A stretch of DNA of 64,000 bases from assembly GCA_002692965.1 (NCBI GenBank), contig NZNC01000016.1, positions 111,122-175,121 on the forward strand, written 5' to 3'. Both the position numbers and the translations under genes were made by a program. This stretch comes from Haliea sp. Lineage in GTDB: Bacteria; Pseudomonadota; Gammaproteobacteria; Pseudomonadales; Halieaceae. Every line of letters starts with the position of its first letter. Positions within the stretch are counted from its first letter, which is position 1. The notes under the pieces are model-generated. The model made no database searches, was not told where the DNA came from, and worked only from the letters and a program-made list of their open reading frames with translations. Positions 10,646-18,455 of this stretch are shown here, piece by piece.

Positions 10646-11257
10646 TCAAACCAGCTGACGGTTCTGTGTCAGGTAGTCCTCGCCACCGGGGGTGCGGAAA
10701 CTGCGGTCGCTGCGCGGGCGGTGCAGGCGCGGCGACAGGGCGTCCGCCAGGGTCAGTGTGCTGTCCAGCAGCGTATCGATTGCGGCCAGTGCCGTGTGCG
10801 GCTGGCAGTCGCCTTCATCCACCCGCGCTTCGATCTGCAGATTCTGCAGGGCCCGAGCGCCGTTCTCGCAGCCCGAGCTGTCCACCTCGAGTTCGATGTG
10901 CAGTTCTCCGGTCTTCAGCAGCAGCGAGCTCGGTTTTTCCCGCGACCCGGTCAGGGCCACCAGCTGGCCCGATTGCTGCAGGCCGCTGCTGCTGCCATCC
11001 GGGAACAGCGCGAGCAGCTGGTGGTAGTAGACCAGGTACTCGCACACCTCACCGTGGGAGCCGGATTTGAGCGGACACAGCGCATCCAGCTGCTGCAGGA
11101 TCGCCTGCCGCGCGGGGGCTTCGCGCTCTTCCAGGCGACCCAGCAGGCGGTTCATGTCCACCCAGTAGCTGGCGCCGTTGGCGGGCTGCACAGCAGTGTG
11201 CAACGCCGCAGGGTGGGGCTGTTGTGCTTGGCTCTGACTCTGCGTTGCGGTGGTCAT
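10646..11257 (-). CDS. stand-alone malate synthase G-like domain protein (no catalytic barrel)
   Basis: 203 residues. From about residue 58 to the end it can be laid along the inserted alpha/beta domain of malate synthase G: PLKSGSH (62-68), DGSSSGL (87-93), LLKTGELHIELEVD (113-126; GlcB has LLKNNGLHIELQID), a DC pair (150-151) where GlcB has DCEDSVAAVDAED, and PRSDRSFRTPGG (181-192; GlcB DDRHYTAADG). The N-terminal helical clasp and nearly the whole TIM barrel with its catalytic residues are absent. It cannot be a normal malate synthase. It faces a regulator gene across a paired operator, so a sensory or accessory role is possible; a decaying relic is the alternative. The alignment is from memory and needs a profile search. 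Confidence 0.6.
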   Translation of the reverse strand: MTTATQSQSQAQQPHPAALHTAVQPANGASYWVDMNRLLGRLEEREAPARQAILQQLDALCPLKSGSHGEVCEYLVYYHQLLALFPDGSSSGLQQSGQLVALTGSREKPSSLLLKTGELHIELEVDSSGCENGARALQNLQIEARVDEGDCQPHTALAAIDTLLDSTLTLADALSPRLHRPRSDRSFRTPGGEDYLTQNRQLV

Positions 11258-11352
11258 GGGCTTACCTCGTGTCGCCTTCTCGGGCGCTGCTTCGTGAATG
11301 AGGCCGCGGGCTTTCCCCGACGGCGAAGCTAGTGTATAAAAGTCATGATTAA

Positions 11353-11392
11353 AATTTCACAAAAGAAATTTGACAGTGTGAATTTCACAAAA
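11353..11392 (+). promoter_or_regulatory. paired operator upstream of the DUF3612-type regulator
   Basis: Two exact copies of AATTTCACAAAA lie 28 bases apart (11353-11364 and 11381-11392) in the divergent intergenic region. The second is part of a perfect inverted repeat TGTGAA-T-TTCACA (11377-11389), and the first pairs as AATTTC-N6-GAAATT (11353-11370). The block is strongly AT-rich in GC-rich surroundings and touches the regulator start codon. Two-site binding and autorepression are inferred. Confidence 0.65.
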
Positions 11393-12921
11393 TGAAGACA
11401 ACCGGCCCCCTGACCCGCAAGTCCCATTTCCTCGGGACCAAGATCCGCAGCCTGCGCAAGCGCGTGGGCCTGACCATGGAAGACCTGTCTGCGCGCTGCA
11501 TAAAAGTGGATGCAGACCACGCCCCCTCGGTGTCCTACCTGTCGATGATCGAGCGCGGCAAGCGGGTCCCCAGCGCGGACATGCTCGAGGTGATCGCGGC
11601 GGTGTTCCAGAAGGACGTGCAGTGGTTCCTGGACGACGCCCCCGAGGACGAGCACATCGCACCGGTCAAACAGGGTCGCGGGGGCATTGACGGCATGGCC
11701 CTGGAGCCGGGCTTCCTGTTTTCCAGCGATATCCTGCAGATTGCCATTCCCGAGCTGCTGGCGCAGACCGGCACCACCGGCCGCCAGTTCGCCCACCTGC
11801 TGATCCGGGCGCACCAGGAGCACCACCGCAACCATTTTCCGGATCTCGAGCGGGCCGCCGACGAGGTGGGGGGCAAACGGCTGCCGCTGACGGTGGAGGA
11901 CCTGCTGGAAATCCTGCGGCACATGGATCTCGACCTGCGCTGGTTCCAGCGCGCGCCGGAGGCCCTGCAGGCCTCCGCCGACTACCACCGTGGTAATATC
12001 GTGCGCTCCTACTTCGAGCCGCCGGGCACCATCTGGCTCAACGAGAGCCTCAAGGCGCAGCCGGCGCGGCTCAAGTACGACCTGGCGATCCACATCGCCC
12101 ACTGCGTGCTGCACAACCGCGACGGCCTGAAGAGTGTGCTGTATGCCGGCCGCGACATGAACGTCAACCTGCGCGACCCGGCGGCGCCTCACCGCTCCTC
12201 CATGGTGGACTCCCGGGACATCCTCTACGCCTGGCGGGACTTCGAGTGCAGTTTCTTCGCCGGCGCACTGCTCTGCCCCCGGGTTCCCTTCCGTCAGTTG
12301 CTGGACAGGAACAGCCACGAGGTGTCCATCAGTCAGCAGATCGAGGTGTCCGCGTCAGTGGTGATGCGCCGGATGACTGCGGTCTCCCCCTATCCCCACT
12401 GGCACTACTTCGACGCCTATTCCCCGGGGACCCTCAAGGCGGTCTACCGCGCCAACGGCATTCCGCTGCCCTGGGGCAACATGCGTCACGTCGAGGACCC
12501 CTGTCAGCACTGGTCGGTCTTCAACCAGCTCAACCGCCGCGAGCCGGGCACCGCGGCGCAGCTGTCGGTGATGCAGGTGAAGGATGCCTGGCATCTCTAC
12601 GCCTGTGAGTCCCTGCGGGTCGAGGACATGGCGGGCAATGGCCATGTCCTCTGCGCGGGGGTTGATCTCAATCCGGCGATCGAGGCCCAGGGCCGCGAGC
12701 CGGCCGAACTGGCGGAGGCCGTGCAGCGGGCCTGTGTGGCGGCGGGCGGCTCGGCACCGGTGCCCGGTGCGGTGCGCCGCGAACTGCAGCGCATCGCCGG
12801 AATTCTGAACATTGCCTGGGTTGCCCGCAGCGCCGAGGTCGATGCCCAGCTGATCTGCCCGCGGGGCGCGGTGTGTCCGCGTGTGCCGTCCTGCTACCCG
12901 ACGGGGGGCTGCCAGTCGTGA
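11392..12921 (+). CDS. XRE-family regulator with DUF3612-type C-terminal domain (short-chain fatty acyl regulator type)
   Basis: 509 residues. A helix-turn-helix at about residues 15-70 (LGTKIRSLRKRVGLTMEDLS, then SVSYLSMIERGKRVPSADML) precedes a long ligand-type domain including ALEPGFLFSSDILQIAIPELL, FEPPGTIWLNESLK, HIAHCVLHNRDGLKSVL and ECSFFAGALLCPRVPFRQLL. This order matches DUF3612 proteins of Vibrio and Shewanella, related to RamB/ScfR regulators of acetate and glyoxylate metabolism. The C terminus carries four cysteines with regular C-x5-C spacing. The neighbour resembling malate synthase fits a glyoxylate or acyl-CoA theme. The ATG sits at the edge of the operator, leaving almost no leader, so a leaderless mRNA or a later start is possible. 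Confidence 0.88.
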   Translation: MKTTGPLTRKSHFLGTKIRSLRKRVGLTMEDLSARCIKVDADHAPSVSYLSMIERGKRVPSADMLEVIAAVFQKDVQWFLDDAPEDEHIAPVKQGRGGIDGMALEPGFLFSSDILQIAIPELLAQTGTTGRQFAHLLIRAHQEHHRNHFPDLERAADEVGGKRLPLTVEDLLEILRHMDLDLRWFQRAPEALQASADYHRGNIVRSYFEPPGTIWLNESLKAQPARLKYDLAIHIAHCVLHNRDGLKSVLYAGRDMNVNLRDPAAPHRSSMVDSRDILYAWRDFECSFFAGALLCPRVPFRQLLDRNSHEVSISQQIEVSASVVMRRMTAVSPYPHWHYFDAYSPGTLKAVYRANGIPLPWGNMRHVEDPCQHWSVFNQLNRREPGTAAQLSVMQVKDAWHLYACESLRVEDMAGNGHVLCAGVDLNPAIEAQGREPAELAEAVQRACVAAGGSAPVPGAVRRELQRIAGILNIAWVARSAEVDAQLICPRGAVCPRVPSCYPTGGCQS

Positions 12922-13382
12922 GCCATCCCCTGTGGGAGTTTGCGCTGGCGCACTATGCGCGTGCGGCCGTTAAAGCGGCCTGTTTGTCGGCCCAGGACCG
13001 CTGCGGGGCCGACGTCAACCTGTTGCTCTACCTGGCCTGGTTACAGCGGCAGGGCCTGGCCCGCCCGCGCAGTGAGTGGGACCAACTGGTGCGCGAGCTC
13101 GGTGACTGTCGGCGGGCGGTAAGCGCTGTGCGGCGCTTGCGCCGCGGAGTATCCCGCGCGGCGGATCCCGAACGGGCCGAACTGCTGGCTCAGCTGCGCG
13201 CCAGCGAACTGTCCCTGGAGCAGCTGCAGTTGGCGATGATCCACGACTGGCACCGGCAGTGGCCGGCGAGCCGGGCCGAGGCGGACAGCCTGCGGCGGCA
13301 ATTGTTGTGGCTGGTGCCTGCGCTGGAGGGATGCCCCGAGCTGATCGCGGACCTGGTCGCCTGCCTCGAACCGGTGTCGTAA
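12918..13382 (+). CDS. TIGR02444 family protein
   Basis: 154 residues from a GTG that overlaps the previous stop as GTGA, implying coupling to the regulator. The N terminus HPLWEFALAHYAR, followed by CLSAQDRCGADVNLLLYLAWL, is the signature of the TIGR02444 family of small helical proteins of unknown function, common in Pseudomonas and relatives. The rest is Arg- and Leu-rich helix. An in-frame ATG 15 codons earlier was rejected because the family starts at HPLW. No catalytic residues recognised. Confidence 0.8.
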   Translation: MSHPLWEFALAHYARAAVKAACLSAQDRCGADVNLLLYLAWLQRQGLARPRSEWDQLVRELGDCRRAVSAVRRLRRGVSRAADPERAELLAQLRASELSLEQLQLAMIHDWHRQWPASRAEADSLRRQLLWLVPALEGCPELIADLVACLEPVS

Positions 13383-13469
13383 GCGCGTCGGGCGGGGCTG
13401 GTACTCGCCGGGGCGAGGGTAGTATGATCGGGAGTCTTTACATTCACCCAACCCCACAGAGTGTTCTCT

Positions 13470-14243
13470 ATGAAGAAATATGCACTGCCGCTGGCCATTG
13501 CCTCGACCCTGGCTTTGCAGGCCTGTAACCAGTCTGCCCAGGAGGGGGCGGACAGCGCGGATACGGGCGCGGCTGAAGTCGCCCTCGACAACCAGACCCA
13601 GCGCCTGAGCTACGGCATGGCCTACGGTCTGGGTCAGCGCCTGGCCTCGGATGAGGTGCCGCTGGACATCGCTGCGTTCTCCGCTGGCCTGCAGGATGCG
13701 GTCGACGGCAGCGAGCCGCGCATGACCGCCGAAGAAATCCAGGCGGAAATGCAGTCCTATCAGGAGCAGGCGATGGCGGAGCAGCAGGCCCAGCTGACCG
13801 CCGCGGGTGAAGCCAACCGCGCCGAAGCCGAGAAGTTCCTGGCCGAGAACGCCGAGCGCGAAGGCGTGATTGTCACCGACTCGGGGCTGCAGTACGAAGT
13901 CATCGAGGAAGGCGAGGGCGCCAGCCCGGGGCCGGAGGATACCGTGGAGGTGCACTACACCGGTACTCTGCTCGATGGCACCGAGTTCGACTCCTCCCGC
14001 AAGCGCGGTGAGCCGGTCACTTTTGGCGTGACTCAAGTCATCCCCGGCTGGACCGAAGCCCTGCAGCTGATGTCTCCCGGCGCCAAGTACAAGCTCTATA
14101 TTCCCTCCGAGCTGGCCTACGGTGAAGGCGGTGCGGGTGGCGTGATTGGCCCCAACTCCGCGCTGATCTTCGACGTCGAGCTGCTCTCCGTACCCAGCCA
14201 GGAAGCCGGGGACGCTGAAGCCGGGTCCGACAGCGAGGGCTGA
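13470..14243 (+). CDS. FKBP-type peptidyl-prolyl isomerase, lipoprotein
   Basis: 257 residues. The signal peptide MKKYALPLAIASTLALQAC ends in a lipobox (LQAC, Cys20). An FKBP-N helical dimerisation domain (LSYGMAYGLGQRLA to roughly residue 125, Q/A-rich) is followed by an FKBP domain (VEVHYTGTLLDGTEFDSS, FGVTQVIPGWTEALQLM, PSELAYGEGG). The layout matches Mip/FkpA-like envelope foldases. The acidic C-terminal tail is extra. The ATG was preferred to a GTG three codons upstream because it starts the signal peptide. A terminator follows. Confidence 0.93.
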   Translation: MKKYALPLAIASTLALQACNQSAQEGADSADTGAAEVALDNQTQRLSYGMAYGLGQRLASDEVPLDIAAFSAGLQDAVDGSEPRMTAEEIQAEMQSYQEQAMAEQQAQLTAAGEANRAEAEKFLAENAEREGVIVTDSGLQYEVIEEGEGASPGPEDTVEVHYTGTLLDGTEFDSSRKRGEPVTFGVTQVIPGWTEALQLMSPGAKYKLYIPSELAYGEGGAGGVIGPNSALIFDVELLSVPSQEAGDAEAGSDSEG

Positions 14244-14267
14244 GGCCTTCCGGCGATCCGATGCTGA

Positions 14268-14291
14268 CGGGGCCTGCGGGCCCCGTTTTTC
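14268..14291. terminator. intrinsic terminator between FKBP gene and dsbB
   Basis: A 7-bp GC stem (CGGGGCC/GGCCCCG) with a 4-base loop is followed by TTTTT on the forward strand. It serves the FKBP gene; dsbB ends convergently 2 bases later, but no T-run exists in its direction. Confidence 0.8.
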
Positions 14292-14292
14292 G

Positions 14293-14787
14293 TTATGCGC
14301 GGCGCAGCAATTGCCAGAGGTTGATCAGGGCGATGGCAGCGAACAGCAGCAGGGTCTGCAGCGGTATGCTCATGCCCAGGAAGGTCCAGTGCACATCCGC
14401 GCAGTTACCGTCACCCATCATCACCATGCTCAGGGTTTCCCGGAAGGGCAGGGTCTCCAGCATGTACTCGAGACTGGGGCCACAGGCCGGAACCTGGTCT
14501 TCGGGTAGACTTTGCAGCCAGACGTGGCGGGCGGAGACAGCCCCTCCGCCAATGGCCAGCAGGACCCCCAGGCCGGCGTAGATCCGGCGTCCCAGGGCGC
14601 CCGCGCCGTGCAGGGCCGCGAGCAGGGCGACCAGACCGCCGGCGACCACGAAAACGCGCTGGGTGATGCACAGCGGGCAGGGGTTGAGGCCCACACCGTG
14701 TTCCAGCCAGGCGGCGAACAGCATGGCGACCACGGCCAGCAGGGCCAGGCCAAAAAATACCCATCGGGGCTTCATTAGGTGCTGCAT
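14293..14787 (-). CDS. dsbB: disulfide bond formation protein DsbB
   Basis: 164 residues, four predicted membrane helices. The first periplasmic loop holds the CPLC redox pair (Cys37, Cys40) and the second holds Cys102 and Cys129, the arrangement that re-oxidises DsbA and passes electrons to ubiquinone. GLNPCPLCITQR is the family signature. dsbA is not in the window. Same strand as gshA, 83 bases downstream of it. Confidence 0.95.
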   Translation of the reverse strand: MQHLMKPRWVFFGLALLAVVAMLFAAWLEHGVGLNPCPLCITQRVFVVAGGLVALLAALHGAGALGRRIYAGLGVLLAIGGGAVSARHVWLQSLPEDQVPACGPSLEYMLETLPFRETLSMVMMGDGNCADVHWTFLGMSIPLQTLLLFAAIALINLWQLLRRA

Positions 14788-14870
14788 GTCGTGGCTTCCC
14801 TGATGATAAGCGAGTGAGAAAAAAGGCAGCTACTGTGACCACTGGCGGCCCGAGGAGTGCCCCAGTGCAC

Positions 14871-16457
14871 TCAAAGTGCCCGGTACTGTGCGTAGTAGGC
14901 CGCGAGATAGTCCTCGAAATTGCACTGGTCATCGGCCTCGACCGCTCGCTGGGCTGCCAGGGAGCGGGAGGCCTCCGCCGCGTAGGCGCGCTCCGCCTCG
15001 GGCGACAGCCCACGCTGCCGGAAGTGCGCCGCCCATCGTTCGCTGTAGCCCATGGCCAGGCGGAAGAAAGGCAAATCCGCCTCGCGCATTTCGCGCAGCA
15101 CCCGGGCCGAGGGGGTAAGTTCCGCATCCGCCACCTTGCTGCGCTGGGCATTCAGGGCCGCGTGGTAGGCCTTGCCACCGTGGGCGGTATCCAACAGATC
15201 GGCGATGCCCGTCATGCGCTGCAGCAGCTCCTCTGCCAGTGCCTGCAGGCTGCGGGGGCCCTCCGGAGTATCCAGTTCGAGGCCCGGTTCGCGCCCCTGG
15301 TTGACGACCTTCTCGAGATTGCTGGCCTGCAGGGCCTTTTCGGTTTCCTCGCAGGCCGGGCTTTCCTCCAGCATGCAGTACAGCAGGAAGCAGTCGAGGA
15401 AGCGGATCTGTTCTGCGTCGATGCCCACCGGCAGGAAGGGGTTGACGTCGATGCAGCGCACTTCAATGTATTCAATGCCGGCCCGGTGCAGGGCATTGAG
15501 CGGAGTCTCGCCGCTGCGGGTGACACGCTTGGGGCGAATGGTGCTGTAGAACTCGTTCTCGATCTGCAGCAGGCTGTCATTGAGCTGCTGGTAGTCGCCG
15601 TCACGGCCATTGCCAAACGCGCGATAGGCCTTGTGTGGCTGCAGAATCGCCTCGCGCAAGGTATGGATGTAGCTGTCCAGGCTGTTGTAGCAGACATTCA
15701 GTCCCTTCTGGGCCTCGCTGTTGTAGCCCAGGCCGCCCATGCGCAGGGCAGTGCCCCAGGGGCGGTGCAGGGTCTTGCCGGCGGTGTCAAAGGGTTCCAG
15801 CCCGTGGTCCTCGCGGCCGCGCAGGAAGCTGCTGCATACCGCGGGGGAGGCGCCGAAGAGGTAGATCAGCAGCCAGGACCAGCGGCGAAAGTTGCGGATC
15901 AGGCCCAGGTAGCGCTCGGTGATGTAATCGCGCCGCTCACCGGGGCTGCCGGCGTCTTCCCAGGCGCGCTGCCAGTAGGCCTCGGGCAGGGAGAAGTTGT
16001 AGTGAATGCCGGCAATGGTCTGCATCAGACGCCCGTAGCGGTGACCGAGCCCGTAACGGTAAACGGTCTTCATGCGGGCGACATTGGAGCTGCCGTACAG
16101 GGCCACCGGGATACTGTCGTCGCCGTTGACGATACAGGGCATGCTGGCCGACCACAGCAGCTCGTTGTCCAGGTGCCGGTAGACGAAACTGTGGATGTCC
16201 GCCAGGGTGTCGAGGGAATCGTCGATGCCGGTGCTCACCGGGGTGATGAATTCCAGCAGCGCCTCGGAATAGTCCGTGGTAATCGCGCTGTGAGTGAGCG
16301 GGGAACCCAGGGCCACCGGGTGCGGGGTCTGCGCCAGGCGCCCCTCCGGGGTAATGCGCAGGCTCTCTTTCTCGATGCCGCGCTGCAGGTTCCTGAGCAG
16401 TGCCGGGTAGTCCGGGCCGGCGAGAACCGCCAGCTGCTGTTGCAGGTGCGAAGCCAA
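14871..16457 (-). CDS. gshA: glutamate--cysteine ligase
   Basis: 528 residues. It is the proteobacterial GshA type that makes gamma-glutamylcysteine for glutathione. Motifs include GIEKESLRITPEG, TDYSEALLEFITP, GIHYNFSLPEAYW and GIEYIEVRCIDVNPF. A TTG start was chosen: AAGGAG lies 6 bases upstream and the protein then begins MASHLQQQLAVLAG; the longer open frame has no family similarity. E. coli gshA also starts with TTG. It is divergent from the outer-membrane protein gene. Confidence 0.95.
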   Translation of the reverse strand: MASHLQQQLAVLAGPDYPALLRNLQRGIEKESLRITPEGRLAQTPHPVALGSPLTHSAITTDYSEALLEFITPVSTGIDDSLDTLADIHSFVYRHLDNELLWSASMPCIVNGDDSIPVALYGSSNVARMKTVYRYGLGHRYGRLMQTIAGIHYNFSLPEAYWQRAWEDAGSPGERRDYITERYLGLIRNFRRWSWLLIYLFGASPAVCSSFLRGREDHGLEPFDTAGKTLHRPWGTALRMGGLGYNSEAQKGLNVCYNSLDSYIHTLREAILQPHKAYRAFGNGRDGDYQQLNDSLLQIENEFYSTIRPKRVTRSGETPLNALHRAGIEYIEVRCIDVNPFLPVGIDAEQIRFLDCFLLYCMLEESPACEETEKALQASNLEKVVNQGREPGLELDTPEGPRSLQALAEELLQRMTGIADLLDTAHGGKAYHAALNAQRSKVADAELTPSARVLREMREADLPFFRLAMGYSERWAAHFRQRGLSPEAERAYAAEASRSLAAQRAVEADDQCNFEDYLAAYYAQYRAL

Positions 16458-16598
16458 GCAATACTCCTTGCAGGTCGAGAGGGCACACCGGAAGGGCCGC
16501 ATCCCGCTTCCAGAGCGGGGCAAGTGTAGCTGTCAAATGTGAACGAGTACAGGCAGCCGGCGATTGTCCCGAGGCGTCGGGCCAGCTATCTTAGAGTC

Positions 16599-18350
16599 AT
16601 GAGTAGCGTGTTCCGGCAGCGTCGCAGTCCCCCGGGGAGCCCTTGCGCAGGCCGCTGGTTGCTGTGTGTGTTGATCGGGCCCCTGGCGCCGCTGGCCCTG
16701 TCGGCGAATCCCGTCGCCCCCCCTGCGACAGCGTGTCGCGAGGCGCCGCCCCAGGACACCACGGAGAGCTTCCGCTTCCGACCTTCCCCGGCGCACCAGG
16801 CTCTGGCCGAGGCGATTCCCGAGAATGCGCGAATCCGCAGTATTCGCCAGCAGCGGCATACCGTGTTCAACCTGGATGACCCGGCGGAGGACGTCACCCT
16901 CTACCGCTGGGCCAACCAGTTGCACAGCGTGACCCGGGACTGGGTGATCGAGGATCACCTGCTGGTGGAAGAGGGCGAGGTCTACGAGCAGGCGCGGGTG
17001 GACGAGTCCGAGCGGATACTGCGCGACCTGGGCTTTATCTACGACGCCGAGGTTCGCCCCTGGCGGGTCTGTGGCGACGCGGTCGATCTCGAAGTGATTA
17101 CCCGGGATATCTGGACCTTCACGCCGATGCTGTCGGTCGGCCGCAGCGGCGGCGAGAACAAGTATGCCTTCGGTTTCCGGGATGCCAATTTTCTCGGCAC
17201 CGGCAAGCAGATCATCCTGATGCACGAGAGTGATGACGAGCGCTCCGGCAATACCGTTCGCTACGTCGACCCGAACATCAATGGCACCCGCTGGCGCGGC
17301 CGACTGTCGATCACCGAGAACGACGACGGTTACGAACACGGCCTGCGCCTCGAGCGGCCGTTTTTCTCCGTTTTTGAGCCCTGGGCCGCCGGCGGCGATC
17401 TCAATCGCAGCGAGCTGGAGGAAAAGCTCTGGTTCCGGGGCGACGAAGTCGCCGAGTTCGATCACGAGGTCGAGCACCTGTCCGCCTGGGGCGGCCTCGC
17501 CTCGCCCACGCGGGAGGACTACCGTGTCGGCCGCTGGCGCTTCGGCTACACCGTGGAAACCCATGCCTTCGACTTCAGCGACTCGCCGATTCCCCCGACC
17601 AGGCTCCCCGAGGATCGCGACTACAGCTATCCCTGGGTCGGCTACGAGTCCACCGAGGATGAGTATGTCGAGCTGCACAATTTCAACTACATGGCCCGCA
17701 CCGAGGATGTCTACGTCGGCGAGCGCTACAGCTGGACCCTGGGCTGGTCCGGCGAGGCACTGGGCGGCAGCCAGGACCAGCTGGTCTTCGGCGCCAGTTA
17801 CGGCAATACCCTGCTGGTGGACGAGAGCCGCCTGTGGACGCTGGATGCGCGGGTCAATGGCTTCTGGGGGGTGGATGGCAGCGACTTCGAGAATCTCCAG
17901 TCCAGCGTCGAGACCCGCTACCTGCACAAGCAGGCTCGGCAGTGGGCGGCCTTCGCCCGCCTGCGCCTGGATTACACCGACGGGCTGACCGGTGAGCGCC
18001 AGCTGACGCTGGGTGGCGACACCGGCCTGCGCGGTTATGAGCAGCACTACCAGGTGGGCGACCGGGCCTTTCTGCTCAACCTGGAAGAGCGCTATTACTC
18101 CAACTGGCACCCGTTCCGCCTGTTCCGGGTGGGTTTTGCCGCTTTTGTCGATGTCGGTCGCGCCTGGTTCGAGAACGGCGACAACGGTGACAATGGCGGC
18201 GTCCTCGGCAACGCCGGCTTCGGCGTGCGTCTGAATTCCAGCCGCGCGGAAAAAAGCGCGGTGATTCACATCGACGTGGCCTTTCCCTTCGTCACCGATG
18301 ATGACGTCAGCAGTACCCAGGTCCTGTTCACCATCCGCGACCGTTTCTGA
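16599..18350 (+). CDS. outer-membrane protein with POTRA and BamA/TamA-like barrel
   Basis: 583 residues. A signal sequence (RWLLCVLIGPLAPLALSA) is followed by a POTRA-like part (about residues 90-160: RDWVIEDHLLVEEGEVY, ESERILRDLGFIYDAEV) and a barrel in which strands are rich in alternating aromatic residues. GGDTGLRGYE near residue 490 resembles the conserved R-G-F/Y loop of Omp85 proteins. Known relatives are surface antigen/D15-domain proteins, often hypothetical. With a single POTRA it is not BamA itself; a role in export or membrane biogenesis is inferred. The internal ATG was preferred to a GTG 20 codons earlier because it directly precedes the signal sequence. Confidence 0.75.
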   Translation: MSSVFRQRRSPPGSPCAGRWLLCVLIGPLAPLALSANPVAPPATACREAPPQDTTESFRFRPSPAHQALAEAIPENARIRSIRQQRHTVFNLDDPAEDVTLYRWANQLHSVTRDWVIEDHLLVEEGEVYEQARVDESERILRDLGFIYDAEVRPWRVCGDAVDLEVITRDIWTFTPMLSVGRSGGENKYAFGFRDANFLGTGKQIILMHESDDERSGNTVRYVDPNINGTRWRGRLSITENDDGYEHGLRLERPFFSVFEPWAAGGDLNRSELEEKLWFRGDEVAEFDHEVEHLSAWGGLASPTREDYRVGRWRFGYTVETHAFDFSDSPIPPTRLPEDRDYSYPWVGYESTEDEYVELHNFNYMARTEDVYVGERYSWTLGWSGEALGGSQDQLVFGASYGNTLLVDESRLWTLDARVNGFWGVDGSDFENLQSSVETRYLHKQARQWAAFARLRLDYTDGLTGERQLTLGGDTGLRGYEQHYQVGDRAFLLNLEERYYSNWHPFRLFRVGFAAFVDVGRAWFENGDNGDNGGVLGNAGFGVRLNSSRAEKSAVIHIDVAFPFVTDDDVSSTQVLFTIRDRF

Positions 18351-18455
18351 CCCGCGAAGTGCCGATTTCCGCGAGCATGGCTTGCCGCCGTCCGACGGGG
18401 TGCTAGAGTAGGGCGCTCGGCGGCCCCGCAGTGACAACATGGAGGAAACGACACG

